From Bdellovibrionales bacterium (GTDB lineage: Bacteria > Bdellovibrionota > UBA1018), in the NCBI GenBank assembly GCA_947380295.1, contig CANCQK010000006.1:1-64000 (forward strand): 64,000 nt of DNA. The letters run 5' to 3'. Shown here in pieces: positions 25,753-35,351 of the stretch. Under the pieces are notes generated by a model that was given only the letters and a program-made list of their open reading frames with translations, searched no databases and was not told where the DNA came from. Within the stretch, counting starts at the first letter, position 1. Each line of letters starts with the position of its first letter. A program made the translations under genes and the position numbers.

Positions 25753-26895
25753 ATGAAAGCACTTATTCTCATTCTTTTTGCAGCTTTTCCGGTAGAATCT
25801 AAGAATCTACGCGGGGGACTGATTGCACCCGAATATACTCCTCAGCCCCCTTCGCCTTTGATCGTTTGGGTGGATGGCGGAATCGAGGGTGATCTACCCG
25901 GGGTTGAATTTGAGCGAGAGCGAATTCGACAGGAACTCGAGGAGTCTTTCCCAGAAAACGAATTTAAACTGATCCGAGCGAAGTCTCTTCAGGAACTTTC
26001 TCGCCAGTTTACGGACCTGGACCAGCAAAGAAAAATTTCCCACTTCTTCGTTGACGCTCATGGGAATGAAAACTCTATTTTTTTCGGCAACTCTACGGAA
26101 CAACCCCAAGTTCTCATCCTAGCTAACGAGCTGCGACCCGCATACCCCAACTCAGTGGCTCAGACGGTATTTGCCAACATTCAAGGTCGTTTCACGCAAG
26201 ATTCTCGAATTGTGTTCCGATCCTGCAGAGTTTTACAAGGAAGCCCAGCTGAAGTAGAAAATCGAGTCCGGGCAATTCAGAAGCTCTTTGGAGTCGAATC
26301 CGGCATTTTCTACGCAAACTCAGTCGATGGCGTGATTCCCAAATCAAGAACACACCCAGCCCAAATCACTCGAAAAATGGCCCAATCCCTAAGATGGGCC
26401 AATGACCTCCTCTTGGATAATCGCTGGGTTGGACTGAGAAGCTCCGTCGGAGCTTTCCTCGTGGGCTATTCGATCCAGAAACTTGCTCAGAGACAGAAGG
26501 CGGAGTTAGCCACGTTCTACGTATTATTCTGGGCACCCGCCGAGTGGGCTACCTACGTTCTTCAAACCTCCGAAACAAAGGCCGAGTGTGTCCGCATGCT
26601 TTTTCAGGCAGCTGCCGATTTTTCATATCTGGCATACCAATCCCTCACTGAAATCAAAGCAGGGATACCCACGACAATTGCAATTGCCCATTTGACCAAC
26701 CTGGGACTATTACTCGCATCGGGAGGGATTGATTTACCAAGCGCACTCTTTCCTGGTTCGCAGAGCCCATCTGAGCCCTATAATGTTGGGTTTCTGGCTA
26801 CGTTTGCTGACCACCAACTCAGATCCCTCGAAGGATCGACCTACGAACAAGCAGAGCAACGGTTTGTCGCTCCGCCAACCACTGCCCATCCATAA
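25753..26895 (+). CDS. Exported protein with caspase-like (clan CD) His/Cys dyad
   Basis: The 380-residue protein has a short signal peptide (M-K-A-L-I-L-I-L-F-A-A-F, possible cleavage near residue 16). Residues 35-195 show an alpha/beta pattern ending in two family-like motifs. H-F-F-V-D-A-H-G at 97-104 has His103-Gly104 after a hydrophobic strand. R-I-V-F-R-S-C-R-V at 152-160 has Cys158 after the next strand. A strand-His-Gly and strand-Ser-Cys pair is the hallmark of clan CD peptidases (caspase, CHAT, gingipain, C80). The second half (about 225-330) is hydrophobic and may be membrane-bound. I do not recognise the exact family and activity is unproven. The stop lies in the A-tract of the groEL terminator. 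Confidence 0.6.
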   Translation: MKALILILFAAFPVESKNLRGGLIAPEYTPQPPSPLIVWVDGGIEGDLPGVEFERERIRQELEESFPENEFKLIRAKSLQELSRQFTDLDQQRKISHFFVDAHGNENSIFFGNSTEQPQVLILANELRPAYPNSVAQTVFANIQGRFTQDSRIVFRSCRVLQGSPAEVENRVRAIQKLFGVESGIFYANSVDGVIPKSRTHPAQITRKMAQSLRWANDLLLDNRWVGLRSSVGAFLVGYSIQKLAQRQKAELATFYVLFWAPAEWATYVLQTSETKAECVRMLFQAAADFSYLAYQSLTEIKAGIPTTIAIAHLTNLGLLLASGGIDLPSALFPGSQSPSEPYNVGFLATFADHQLRSLEGSTYEQAEQRFVAPPTTAHP

Positions 26896-26925
26896 AAAAA
26901 AAGCCCCAGAATTTCTTCTGGGGCT
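26893..26925 (-). terminator. Rho-independent terminator of groESL
   Basis: AGCCCCAGAA (26902-26911) pairs perfectly with TTCTGGGGCT (26916-26925) around a TTTC loop. On the minus strand the hairpin is followed by nine T residues (26893-26901). It lies 37 bases beyond the groEL stop. Confidence 0.92.
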
Positions 26926-26961
26926 CTTATCAAATCGACTTCAATTGAAGTAGAATTGAAA

Positions 26962-28940
<1,979 letters not shown>

Positions 28941-29254
28941 CCTCCAATTTAAGTTTTCTCGAATGGGACCTCAGTACTGCTTAAGGGACCCCATTCATTC
29001 CTTAGGGGATGAGAGAGCGGAAATTCGGAACTCTATCTCGTAGACTGTTGTCACTTGACTACTGACACAGTGCTCTGGATTGCCGCCTAAAAAGCTCATC
29101 GCTTCACAGAACTAGGTGGACACTAATTACAATTTGTCAAATACAGCAATGGATTTTTTAGGTTTTTTTCGAAGAAACTCCACATCCACTCTCGTCTTCA
29201 TTTCCTGACTAAATCGATTAATTTTAATTTTTATCGACCCCCCGCGTTAATCAG

Positions 29255-29283
29255 TTGCGTTTTTGATCTAAATCGCATAACTC
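29255..29283 (+). promoter_or_regulatory. Possible promoter of tRNA-Phe
   Basis: TTGCGT (29255-29260), a 17-base spacer and TAACTC (29278-29283) lie 19 bases before the mature tRNA. The -35 fits well and the -10 poorly. This lies in the 361-base region 28941-29301 between groES and the tRNA. That region otherwise holds the groESL promoter zone and two GGGACC/GGGACCCC blocks but no gene that I can see. Confidence 0.35.
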
Positions 29284-29301
29284 ATAGCCCTCATCCCGAG
29301 A

Positions 29302-29377
29302 GGCCTGGTAGCTCAGTCGGTAGAGCAGCGCCCTGAAAAGGCGTGTGTCGGCGGTTCGATTCCGTCCCAGGCCACCA
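29302..29377 (+). tRNA. tRNA-Phe(GAA)
   Basis: A complete 76-base cloverleaf. The acceptor stem GGCCTGG pairs with CCAGGCC, the D stem is GCTC/GAGC, the anticodon stem GCGCC/GGCGT encloses CTGAAAA (anticodon GAA), the T stem is GGCGG/CCGTC with loop TTCGATT, and the 3' end ACCA is encoded. It is the only tRNA in the window and stands alone, followed 133 bases later by the old yellow enzyme gene. Confidence 0.98.
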
Positions 29378-29510
29378 TCTAAAAAAATTCAAACGTCGCA
29401 GTATTCAAGTCAATAATCTAACTCGACATCTCAGACTCTCCAAAATTAACCCTAGCGACTATGCACTCCTTGACGCGTCTCGTATTTTGCAAGAGAAGCC
29501 TACTTCAATT

Positions 29511-30581
29511 ATGGGTAAATTATTCTCCCCCTTTCGCCTCCGAGACCTCACTTTTAGGAATCGAATTTTCGTATCGCCGATGTGTCAGTACTCCAGTCAG
29601 GATGGTTTTGCTACAGATTGGCACCTAGTCCATCTCGGCAGTCGCGCTGTAGGCGGAGCTGCTTTAGTCATGGTCGAGGCGACAGCCGTTTCACCCGAAG
29701 GGAGAATCTCACCCGGCGATCTAGGAATTTGGTCAGACGACCATGTCACAAAGCTTTCTCAAATCGCGCAGTTTATTAAGGACCAAGGTGCTGCGCCCGG
29801 CATTCAACTCGCTCACGCAGGGCGCAAAGGTTCAACGGCAGCCCCCTGGGAGAAACAGGACTTTTTAAGTCGCTCTGAGGGGGGCTGGGAAACCTTTGCA
29901 CCCAGTTCGATTGCTTTTGACAAGAAGTATGCAGCACCGACTGAAATGACACTGACACAGATCGCGAAGGTTGAAGACGATTTCCAAAAGGCCATTCAAC
30001 GGAGCCTTGCGGCAGGGTTCCAAGTCATTGAACTCCACATGGCGCATGGCTACCTTTTAAATGAGTTTCTCTCCCCAGTGACCAACAGGAGAACCGATCA
30101 ATTTGGGGGAGACTTTTCAGGAAGGACTCGATTGCCCTTAAAAATTGCTCGCTCGGCTAGGGATCTTTGGCCTCAAGAGCTCCCCGTCTTTTTAAGAATT
30201 TCTGCAACAGATTGGGTGGAACGAGGATGGGATCTTCCACAGAGTATCGAATTCAGCAAAGAGCTTAAAAAGATTGGAATCGACTTGGTCGACTGCTCGA
30301 GCGGAGGAATTATCCCCAATGCTAAGATCCCTATGGGACCGGGTTTCCAAGTTCCTTTCGCAGATACAATCCGAAGGGAGTCAGAAATTGCGACGGGAGC
30401 AGTAGGAGACATCACCGAGCCGCAACAGGCTGAGGAAATTTTAAGACGAGATCAGGCAGATGCCGTTTTTATTGGGAGGGAGTTTTTGAGAAATCCCTAT
30501 TGGCCAATCCAAGCAGCTCAAGAGCTCAACTTCAACCTCAACTGGCCTAAGCAATACGAGCGAGCCAAACCTCAAACTTAG
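29511..30581 (+). CDS. namA: Old yellow enzyme, YqjM/NamA-type NADPH:flavin oxidoreductase
   Basis: The 356-residue FMN enzyme reduces activated C=C bonds with NADPH in the cytosol. Its N-terminus L-F-S-P-F-R-L-R-D-L-T-F-R-N-R and S-P-M-C-Q-Y-S-S match the YqjM class, whose Cys tunes the flavin. G-I-Q-L-A-H-A-G-R-K and E-L-H-M-A-H-G-Y-L-L-N-E-F-L-S-P carry the FMN and catalytic residues (substrate-binding His pair). The open frame extends upstream into the tRNA, but the ATG at 29511 gives the family start. A weak AGAGAAG lies about 14 bases upstream. The physiological substrate is not known; such enzymes often act in electrophile or oxidative stress. Confidence 0.9.
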   Translation: MGKLFSPFRLRDLTFRNRIFVSPMCQYSSQDGFATDWHLVHLGSRAVGGAALVMVEATAVSPEGRISPGDLGIWSDDHVTKLSQIAQFIKDQGAAPGIQLAHAGRKGSTAAPWEKQDFLSRSEGGWETFAPSSIAFDKKYAAPTEMTLTQIAKVEDDFQKAIQRSLAAGFQVIELHMAHGYLLNEFLSPVTNRRTDQFGGDFSGRTRLPLKIARSARDLWPQELPVFLRISATDWVERGWDLPQSIEFSKELKKIGIDLVDCSSGGIIPNAKIPMGPGFQVPFADTIRRESEIATGAVGDITEPQQAEEILRRDQADAVFIGREFLRNPYWPIQAAQELNFNLNWPKQYERAKPQT

Positions 30582-30671
30582 TCAGCGGAATATTTGATCC
30601 AACTACCAGGTCATGCTAGCTTCCTCTCCTACTCAACTCACTTGTAACTGAAAAGCGGAGAGGACCCCCCA

Positions 30672-31691
30672 GTGATCATTGAAGTGAAAGATATTCGCCG
30701 TTCGTTTCGCTCGACCCAAAAAGAGGAAGGCTGGAAGGGAGCCCTCGGTCTACTATTCCGTCCTAAATACCAAGTCCATGAAGCCCTCAAAGGAGTCAGC
30801 TTCTCAATTGAGCCCGGTTCGTTTAATGGCCTGATTGGTGCGAATGGCGCGGGGAAAACCACTCTTCTTAAGATTCTCTCTGGCTTGATCCCCCCCTCTT
30901 CGGGTTCGGCGCGGGTACTTGGATATGACCCATTTCAACGAAACTTAGACTTTCGGAAAAAAATTGCACTCGTCATGGGTCAAAAAGCACAGCTTTGGTG
31001 GGACCTTCCAGCTCGAGATGCGTTTGATTTACTCCGTGCAATTTATGAAATCCCCGATCGATTGTATCGGGAACGACTCCACACACTCACTGAGTTACTC
31101 GACGTTCAACGCCTTTTAGGGACCCAGATCCGTCGACTCTCCCTCGGCGAACGCATGAAAATGGAACTCATTGGAGCCATTCTGCATTGGCCTAGTGTCA
31201 TCTTTTTGGATGAACCCACGATCGGACTCGATGTTTTAGCAGCCCACAAATTGCGCGAGTTCCTCCGTGTTTTTAATCAAAAAGAAAAGGCCACCATCAT
31301 CTTGACCAGCCATAATATGGATGACATTGAACGTCTTTGCTCAAGGGTGCTCATTCTCAGATCAGGCGAAATGATCTATGACGGCCATCCGCAGGGCCTC
31401 ACTCAAGAGGGGGAGCGAATCCTCAGAGTTCGTTTCATAACACCGCCCTCACTCGACGAACTCCAAAAGATCACAGGGCTTTCTCAGCAGCTCATTCAGC
31501 TCGGAGAACTAGAACCTGATCAACCAGAAGAATCTCGGCCCGTTCTCTTTAATATCAAGCAGGACCAAATCGTTTCCGTGCTGCAGGCTGTCATTTCTCG
31601 TTTTCAGATCCTCGATATGGGGATCGAAGAACAGAGCCTCGAAAAGGTCATTCAACGAATTTACTCCGAAGAAAAGGCAGGTTCGGTGTGA
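30672..31691 (+). CDS. ABC-2 type exporter ATP-binding protein (COG4586-like)
   Basis: The 339-residue ATPase has Walker A G-A-N-G-A-G-K-T-T, the signature L-S-L-G-E-R-M-K, Walker B V-I-F-L-D-E-P-T-I-G-L-D and the switch T-S-H-N-M-D-D-I. The L-S-L-G-E-R-M variant and the Lys/Trp-rich N-terminal insert (E-G-W-K-G-A-L-G-L-L-F-R) fit the COG4586 group, which pairs with COG4587 and COG3694 permeases. It starts at GTG with GGAGAGG upstream. Its stop overlaps the first permease by four bases (GTGA). The exported substrate of this conserved three-gene family is unknown. Confidence 0.9.
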   Translation: MIIEVKDIRRSFRSTQKEEGWKGALGLLFRPKYQVHEALKGVSFSIEPGSFNGLIGANGAGKTTLLKILSGLIPPSSGSARVLGYDPFQRNLDFRKKIALVMGQKAQLWWDLPARDAFDLLRAIYEIPDRLYRERLHTLTELLDVQRLLGTQIRRLSLGERMKMELIGAILHWPSVIFLDEPTIGLDVLAAHKLREFLRVFNQKEKATIILTSHNMDDIERLCSRVLILRSGEMIYDGHPQGLTQEGERILRVRFITPPSLDELQKITGLSQQLIQLGELEPDQPEESRPVLFNIKQDQIVSVLQAVISRFQILDMGIEEQSLEKVIQRIYSEEKAGSV

Positions 31692-32479
31692 AACTCCAGT
31701 GGCGACTTGCAGCTCTGAAGAATGGATTTCAAGACGCGACTGCTTACCGGCTCGAATTTCTTTTTGAAATTCTCGGCTCAGCTCTGGTTCCCGCAGCAAT
31801 TCAATGCGTACTTTGGTATGCGCTCTTTGATTTAGGTGGCGCAACGCAGGTGGCTGGTATGACTTACATGGACTTTGTCCATTACACATTAGTCAGCCTA
31901 CTGTTTACCCAAGTCCGCGGGGGTGACCATGATTTTGAACTAGCCGAAATGATCCGCTCGGGCCAACTGAGTAACTACCTTTTAAGACCTGTCGGTGTGG
32001 TTGAATTCGTCTATATCCGAGGAGTTGCCCCACGGCTTTTTATCGCGGGGCTTTGTCTGACCATTGGTGTGATCTTGGCGCAGTTCTTTGGCTTTTCAGG
32101 CACTCGAATGATCGGCGCAATGTTTCTAGCTTTGATGGGAAATATCATTCATTACCAAATCGGAGCAACCCTGGCCACAACCGCGTTTCTTTGGGAGGAG
32201 TCTTACAGCCTTCTCATGGTCAAAAATATGGTCGTCAATCTATTATCCGGCGAACTGATCCCTCTCAACCTATTCCCGTCCTCGCTCCAATGGATTTGGA
32301 AATCGACCCCATTTTATTTGTATGTTTTCGGGCCGACTCAGTATGCCCTGGGTCGATGGAGTCATACTGAGTTTTTAATCCAAATCGGAATCTCTTTTCT
32401 CTGGATCCTGTTCGGATGGGCAATCATTCGACTCACTTGGGGCGCAGGAATGAAACGTTACGTTAGCCTAGGGGGTTAA
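31688..32479 (+). CDS. ABC-2 type permease (COG4587-like)
   Basis: The 263-residue inner-membrane protein starts at the GTG that overlaps the ATPase stop. It has about six membrane segments. The pattern F-Q-D-A-T-A-Y-R-L-E-F near the start and the conserved G-G-D-H-D-F-E-L-A-E...R-S-G-Q-L-S-N-Y-L-L-R-P match the COG4587 permeases (D/R-R-G-x-L/F-...-L-L-K/R-P). It should form a heterodimeric channel with the next gene product. Confidence 0.87.
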   Translation: MKLQWRLAALKNGFQDATAYRLEFLFEILGSALVPAAIQCVLWYALFDLGGATQVAGMTYMDFVHYTLVSLLFTQVRGGDHDFELAEMIRSGQLSNYLLRPVGVVEFVYIRGVAPRLFIAGLCLTIGVILAQFFGFSGTRMIGAMFLALMGNIIHYQIGATLATTAFLWEESYSLLMVKNMVVNLLSGELIPLNLFPSSLQWIWKSTPFYLYVFGPTQYALGRWSHTEFLIQIGISFLWILFGWAIIRLTWGAGMKRYVSLGG

Positions 32480-32481
32480 GC

Positions 32482-33273
32482 TTGGGACTCATCCGTTACT
32501 TTGATGTTTATAGAATCCAACTCAAAAACAACTTCGTCCGCGAAGCAGTCTATCGAACTAATTTTCTTACGGCCGTCACCGTCGATTTGATCTGGATGGG
32601 GATCGAGATTTCACTCTTTTCTGTGCTTTATGCTAACACCCAGACTCTTGCAGGATGGACCAGGGAGCAGGTTTATTTCTTTTTGGGAATTTTCTTTGCC
32701 TCAGATGCTCTTTTTACGATCCTGTTTCAGCGCAATTTCTGGAGTTTTTCAGACTTAGTGAATAAAGGCGAGCTAGACATTCTACTCACGAAGCCAATCC
32801 ACCCCCTCTTTCTTGCACTCACCCGGTCGATGAACCTGACCGCTGTTTTTAATGTAGTTCTAGGCTTTGTGATTTCGTATCGATACGCAGGAGTAGCTGG
32901 ATTTGCTGGAGGCTGGCACTGGCTAGAATGGGCAGCCTGGCTCATTTTTGGTCTCTATGCAGCCCTCCAAATGAGGTTCTTCTCCTCGATTTGGATCTTC
33001 TGGACAGATCGAAGCTGGGCTCTGTCGCGTTTGTATTATCAATTTTTTGCTTTTGCGACCAAACCTGACACGATTTACCCCAAGGCCATTCGATACTTAA
33101 TTCTAACTGCCCTCCCCTTCGCATTCATCGGAAGTGTACCGGCGCGGGCATTACTCCATGGACTCGACTCTCGTGAATACTTAGGCGCCGCTTTCGTACT
33201 TCTTGCATTTACCGTGGTCAATTCGATCCTCTGGAGTTGGGGATTGCGACGCTATCAGAGTGCTAGTAGCTAG
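32482..33273 (+). CDS. ABC-2 type permease (COG3694-like)
   Basis: The 263-residue partner permease begins with TTG two bases after the previous stop. It has about six membrane segments. V-N-K-G-E-L-D-I-L-L-T-K-P-I-H-P is the family signature on the cytoplasmic loop, parallel to that of the first permease. It completes a three-gene exporter operon. A short T-tract follows the 16-bp palindrome at 33306 and may mark the transcript end. Confidence 0.87.
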   Translation: MGLIRYFDVYRIQLKNNFVREAVYRTNFLTAVTVDLIWMGIEISLFSVLYANTQTLAGWTREQVYFFLGIFFASDALFTILFQRNFWSFSDLVNKGELDILLTKPIHPLFLALTRSMNLTAVFNVVLGFVISYRYAGVAGFAGGWHWLEWAAWLIFGLYAALQMRFFSSIWIFWTDRSWALSRLYYQFFAFATKPDTIYPKAIRYLILTALPFAFIGSVPARALLHGLDSREYLGAAFVLLAFTVVNSILWSWGLRRYQSASS

Positions 33274-33305
33274 AATTTCTCTAGTGCATGGGTGAAAAAA
33301 TGTGT

Positions 33306-33321
33306 GGTCGCCACGGCGACC
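33306..33321. promoter_or_regulatory. 16-bp palindromic site, copy 1 (parS candidate)
   Basis: GGTCGCCACGGCGACC has 7-bp inverted arms around AC. It lies 108 bases before parA. An identical copy is in parA at 33618-33633. ParB-family centromere sites are typically 16-bp palindromes next to parAB. The alternative reading is a terminator for the upstream ABC operon, because six T follow at a short distance (33328-33333). Confidence 0.55.
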
Positions 33322-33428
33322 GCATGGTTTTTTAATCTAAGAATTAAAAAATAGGTTCTAGCCCGTTCAATATTTAACTTGCAGAAAATTACCTTCGTCA
33401 TAATATCCCAACATCCTCGGAGGTAGAC

Positions 33429-34409
33429 ATGGCTTCATTTAAAGATATTTGCTTCACACCCGCTGAATTTTCCACTATTGCGAGACTCGATAAATCTGAA
33501 TTTGGCGCGCTTGAGTCCAGCGGCCAGATCCAGACTGTCCGCCGCCGTTTGGGGAATTCAGACCGGAAAATGGTGACTTTAGAAGAGGCTCAACGCTTTT
33601 TCAGAGAAAACCGGAGCGGTCGCCACGGCGACCAAGGAGAAATTGGAAAACTCCCCAAGCATAAAGTCCAAATGTTCTACAACGTCAAGGGCGGAACAGG
33701 AAAATCCACTCTCACCGCTCAATACGTAATGAAGGCTGCCATCCTTGGATTAAAAGTCTTAGCCATTGACCTCGACGGGCAAGGTCATCTGACCGTGAAC
33801 TTAGACATTCTCGATGGCCACGAAAGGCCTACTATTTACGACGTACTGATCAATGACCTCCCCCTGGCCGATGCGATTCTTCCCGTAGCACCAGGCCTCG
33901 ATCTTGTGCCCGCAAACTTAGGGCTCTGTAATATTGAAATCCCTCTCAACAACAAAACAAGACGCGAGTATCGCCTCTCCGAAGCACTCGACAAGGTCAG
34001 CGACCAGTATGATCTGATCGTGGCAGATACCAATCCTGCAGCGTCCATTCTCAACGGATCGATGCTGGTCGCCGCAGATCTGGTCAATGTCGTCTGTGCT
34101 ACCAACCCCCTCTCGTTCCATGGAATGTCTTTAGTCATGGCGACCATCGAAGAGATGGAGCGAGAATTCAAAAGATCCTTAGAGGTTAAGATCGTCCCCA
34201 ATCTGTACGACAACCGTGAAATTATCAGCCAAGAGGTTTTAGGCGAGTTACGCTCTCAGTTTCCGGACCATTGCACAAAATCAGTCGTGAACCGGAGCGC
34301 TGACCTAAACGAGGCCACCAAACGGAGAAATACCGTTTGGGGAGTCAATGCCAAGGGAGTGGCCGCACAAGATATCAAGGCCCTCACTGAAGAATTACTT
34401 TTCACTTAA
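33429..34409 (+). CDS. parA: ParA-like partition ATPase with N-terminal MerR-like domain
   Basis: The 326-residue ATPase has the deviant Walker A K-G-G-T-G-K-S-T at residues 87-94, Walker A' L-A-I-D-L-D-G-Q-G-H-L-T at about 111-122, and Walker B D-L-I-V-A-D-T-N-P near 195-203. The N-terminal 60 residues (F-T-P-A-E-F-S-T-I-A-R-L...V-T-L-E-E-A-Q-R-F-F) look like a MerR-type winged helix-turn-helix, as found in type Ia partition ATPases of plasmids and secondary replicons. Such ParA proteins bind DNA, form gradients with ParB and can repress their own operon. AGGAGG-like CGGAGGTAG precedes the ATG. The linker at residues 63-70 is encoded by a copy of the putative parS palindrome. Confidence 0.9.
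   Translation: MASFKDICFTPAEFSTIARLDKSEFGALESSGQIQTVRRRLGNSDRKMVTLEEAQRFFRENRSGRHGDQGEIGKLPKHKVQMFYNVKGGTGKSTLTAQYVMKAAILGLKVLAIDLDGQGHLTVNLDILDGHERPTIYDVLINDLPLADAILPVAPGLDLVPANLGLCNIEIPLNNKTRREYRLSEALDKVSDQYDLIVADTNPAASILNGSMLVAADLVNVVCATNPLSFHGMSLVMATIEEMEREFKRSLEVKIVPNLYDNREIISQEVLGELRSQFPDHCTKSVVNRSADLNEATKRRNTVWGVNAKGVAAQDIKALTEELLFT
33618..33633. promoter_or_regulatory. 16-bp palindromic site, copy 2, inside parA (parS candidate)
   Basis: The same GGTCGCCACGGCGACC as at 33306-33321, including the asymmetric AC centre. It lies within parA and codes for S-G-R-H-G-D-Q in the linker between the DNA-binding and ATPase domains. Exact reuse of 16 bases within 320 bp is not expected by chance. 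Confidence 0.6.
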
Positions 34410-34430
34410 AGACAGAAGAGGAGATCTCTC

Positions 34431-35351
34431 ATGGAAGACAATAAAAAGGACGATTCGGGCAATTCAAAAATTAAAACTCGCCAGGGAAGCGGCTATCTCA
34501 AGCAACTTTACTCGACGGCTCGGACCACAGCAGGCACGACTCATTCTCACTTAAAAAATCTCACCACCTTCTTGGTGAACTTTGTTCCAGTTGAAAAGGT
34601 AGATGCCTCAGAACTTCAAGTTCGAGTTCACTTCGACGATTCTGAAATCTCAGCTCTGGCCCACTCGATCAAGGAACACGGCGTCCTTCAGCCCATTCTA
34701 GTAGTCCAAGATGGAGATCGATACAAGGTCATCGCCGGGGAACGTCGACTAAGAGCAGCAAAGCTTGCTGGATTAGATCGCATTCCTGCCCGCGTACTTT
34801 CAACGGCCGATAAGGCTACCCATGAAATCGCACTGCGCGAAAATCTGGACCGTGTTGACCTGCATCCACTTGAAGAAGGCGAAGGATACGTCTCTCTGCT
34901 CGAAGCACAAGCCTATGCCAGTCACGAGGCGATTTCAAAGGCCTTTGGCAAGCCAAAGTCTCGCATTACGGAGTGTATCGGCTTTACAAGACTCCCGGAC
35001 GTCACCAAAGAAGAACTCCTCAGGACAGGAGTGAAGAACAGATCGCTCTTACGATTGCTCCTGACCTTGCCTTCAAATCAACACTCAAAACTCATTAAAG
35101 ATGCGGCAGGAAAAGAAGAAGTCTTGGGCGTAGCCCAACCTGCTGTGCAGGACGAGTCCGACACCAACTCAGCATTGCCCATCCCTCCCGTCAAAAAGAA
35201 ACTTCCACCTAAACCGTTTGAATATCGACTGGATCAAAGGGTAGTCAATATTCCCAGCTTTAAGTGGAAGCGAACCGACGACAAAGAGGCTCTGAGAAAT
35301 TACATGGCATCTTTGCGCAAAATTTTGGATGGACTTGAAGACTTAATCTGA
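34431..35351 (+). CDS. parB: ParB/Spo0J-family partition protein
   Basis: The 306-residue protein has the ParB N-terminal CTPase fold with G-E-R-R-L-R-A-A at residues 103-110, preceded by H-S-I-K-E-H-G-V-L-Q-P-I. The central helix-turn-helix (about residues 160-183, I-S-K-A-F-G-K-P-K-S-R-I) should read the centromere palindrome. A low-complexity K-K-K-L-P-P-K linker leads to a C-terminal dimer region. It lies 21 bases after parA with a GGAGATC site. Its last 52 bases overlap antisense to the DUF1460 gene. Confidence 0.93.
   Translation: MEDNKKDDSGNSKIKTRQGSGYLKQLYSTARTTAGTTHSHLKNLTTFLVNFVPVEKVDASELQVRVHFDDSEISALAHSIKEHGVLQPILVVQDGDRYKVIAGERRLRAAKLAGLDRIPARVLSTADKATHEIALRENLDRVDLHPLEEGEGYVSLLEAQAYASHEAISKAFGKPKSRITECIGFTRLPDVTKEELLRTGVKNRSLLRLLLTLPSNQHSKLIKDAAGKEEVLGVAQPAVQDESDTNSALPIPPVKKKLPPKPFEYRLDQRVVNIPSFKWKRTDDKEALRNYMASLRKILDGLEDLI

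Noticed and set aside
28941..29301. CIRCE element upstream of groESL
   Set aside because: No TTAGCACTC-N9-GAGTGCTAA or close relative is present; the nearest GAGCACT/AGTGCTC half is single.
33274..35351. Canonical Spo0J parS (TGTTTCACGTGAAACA)
   Set aside because: Not seen near parAB; the 16-bp GGTCGCC palindrome is the only repeated site.
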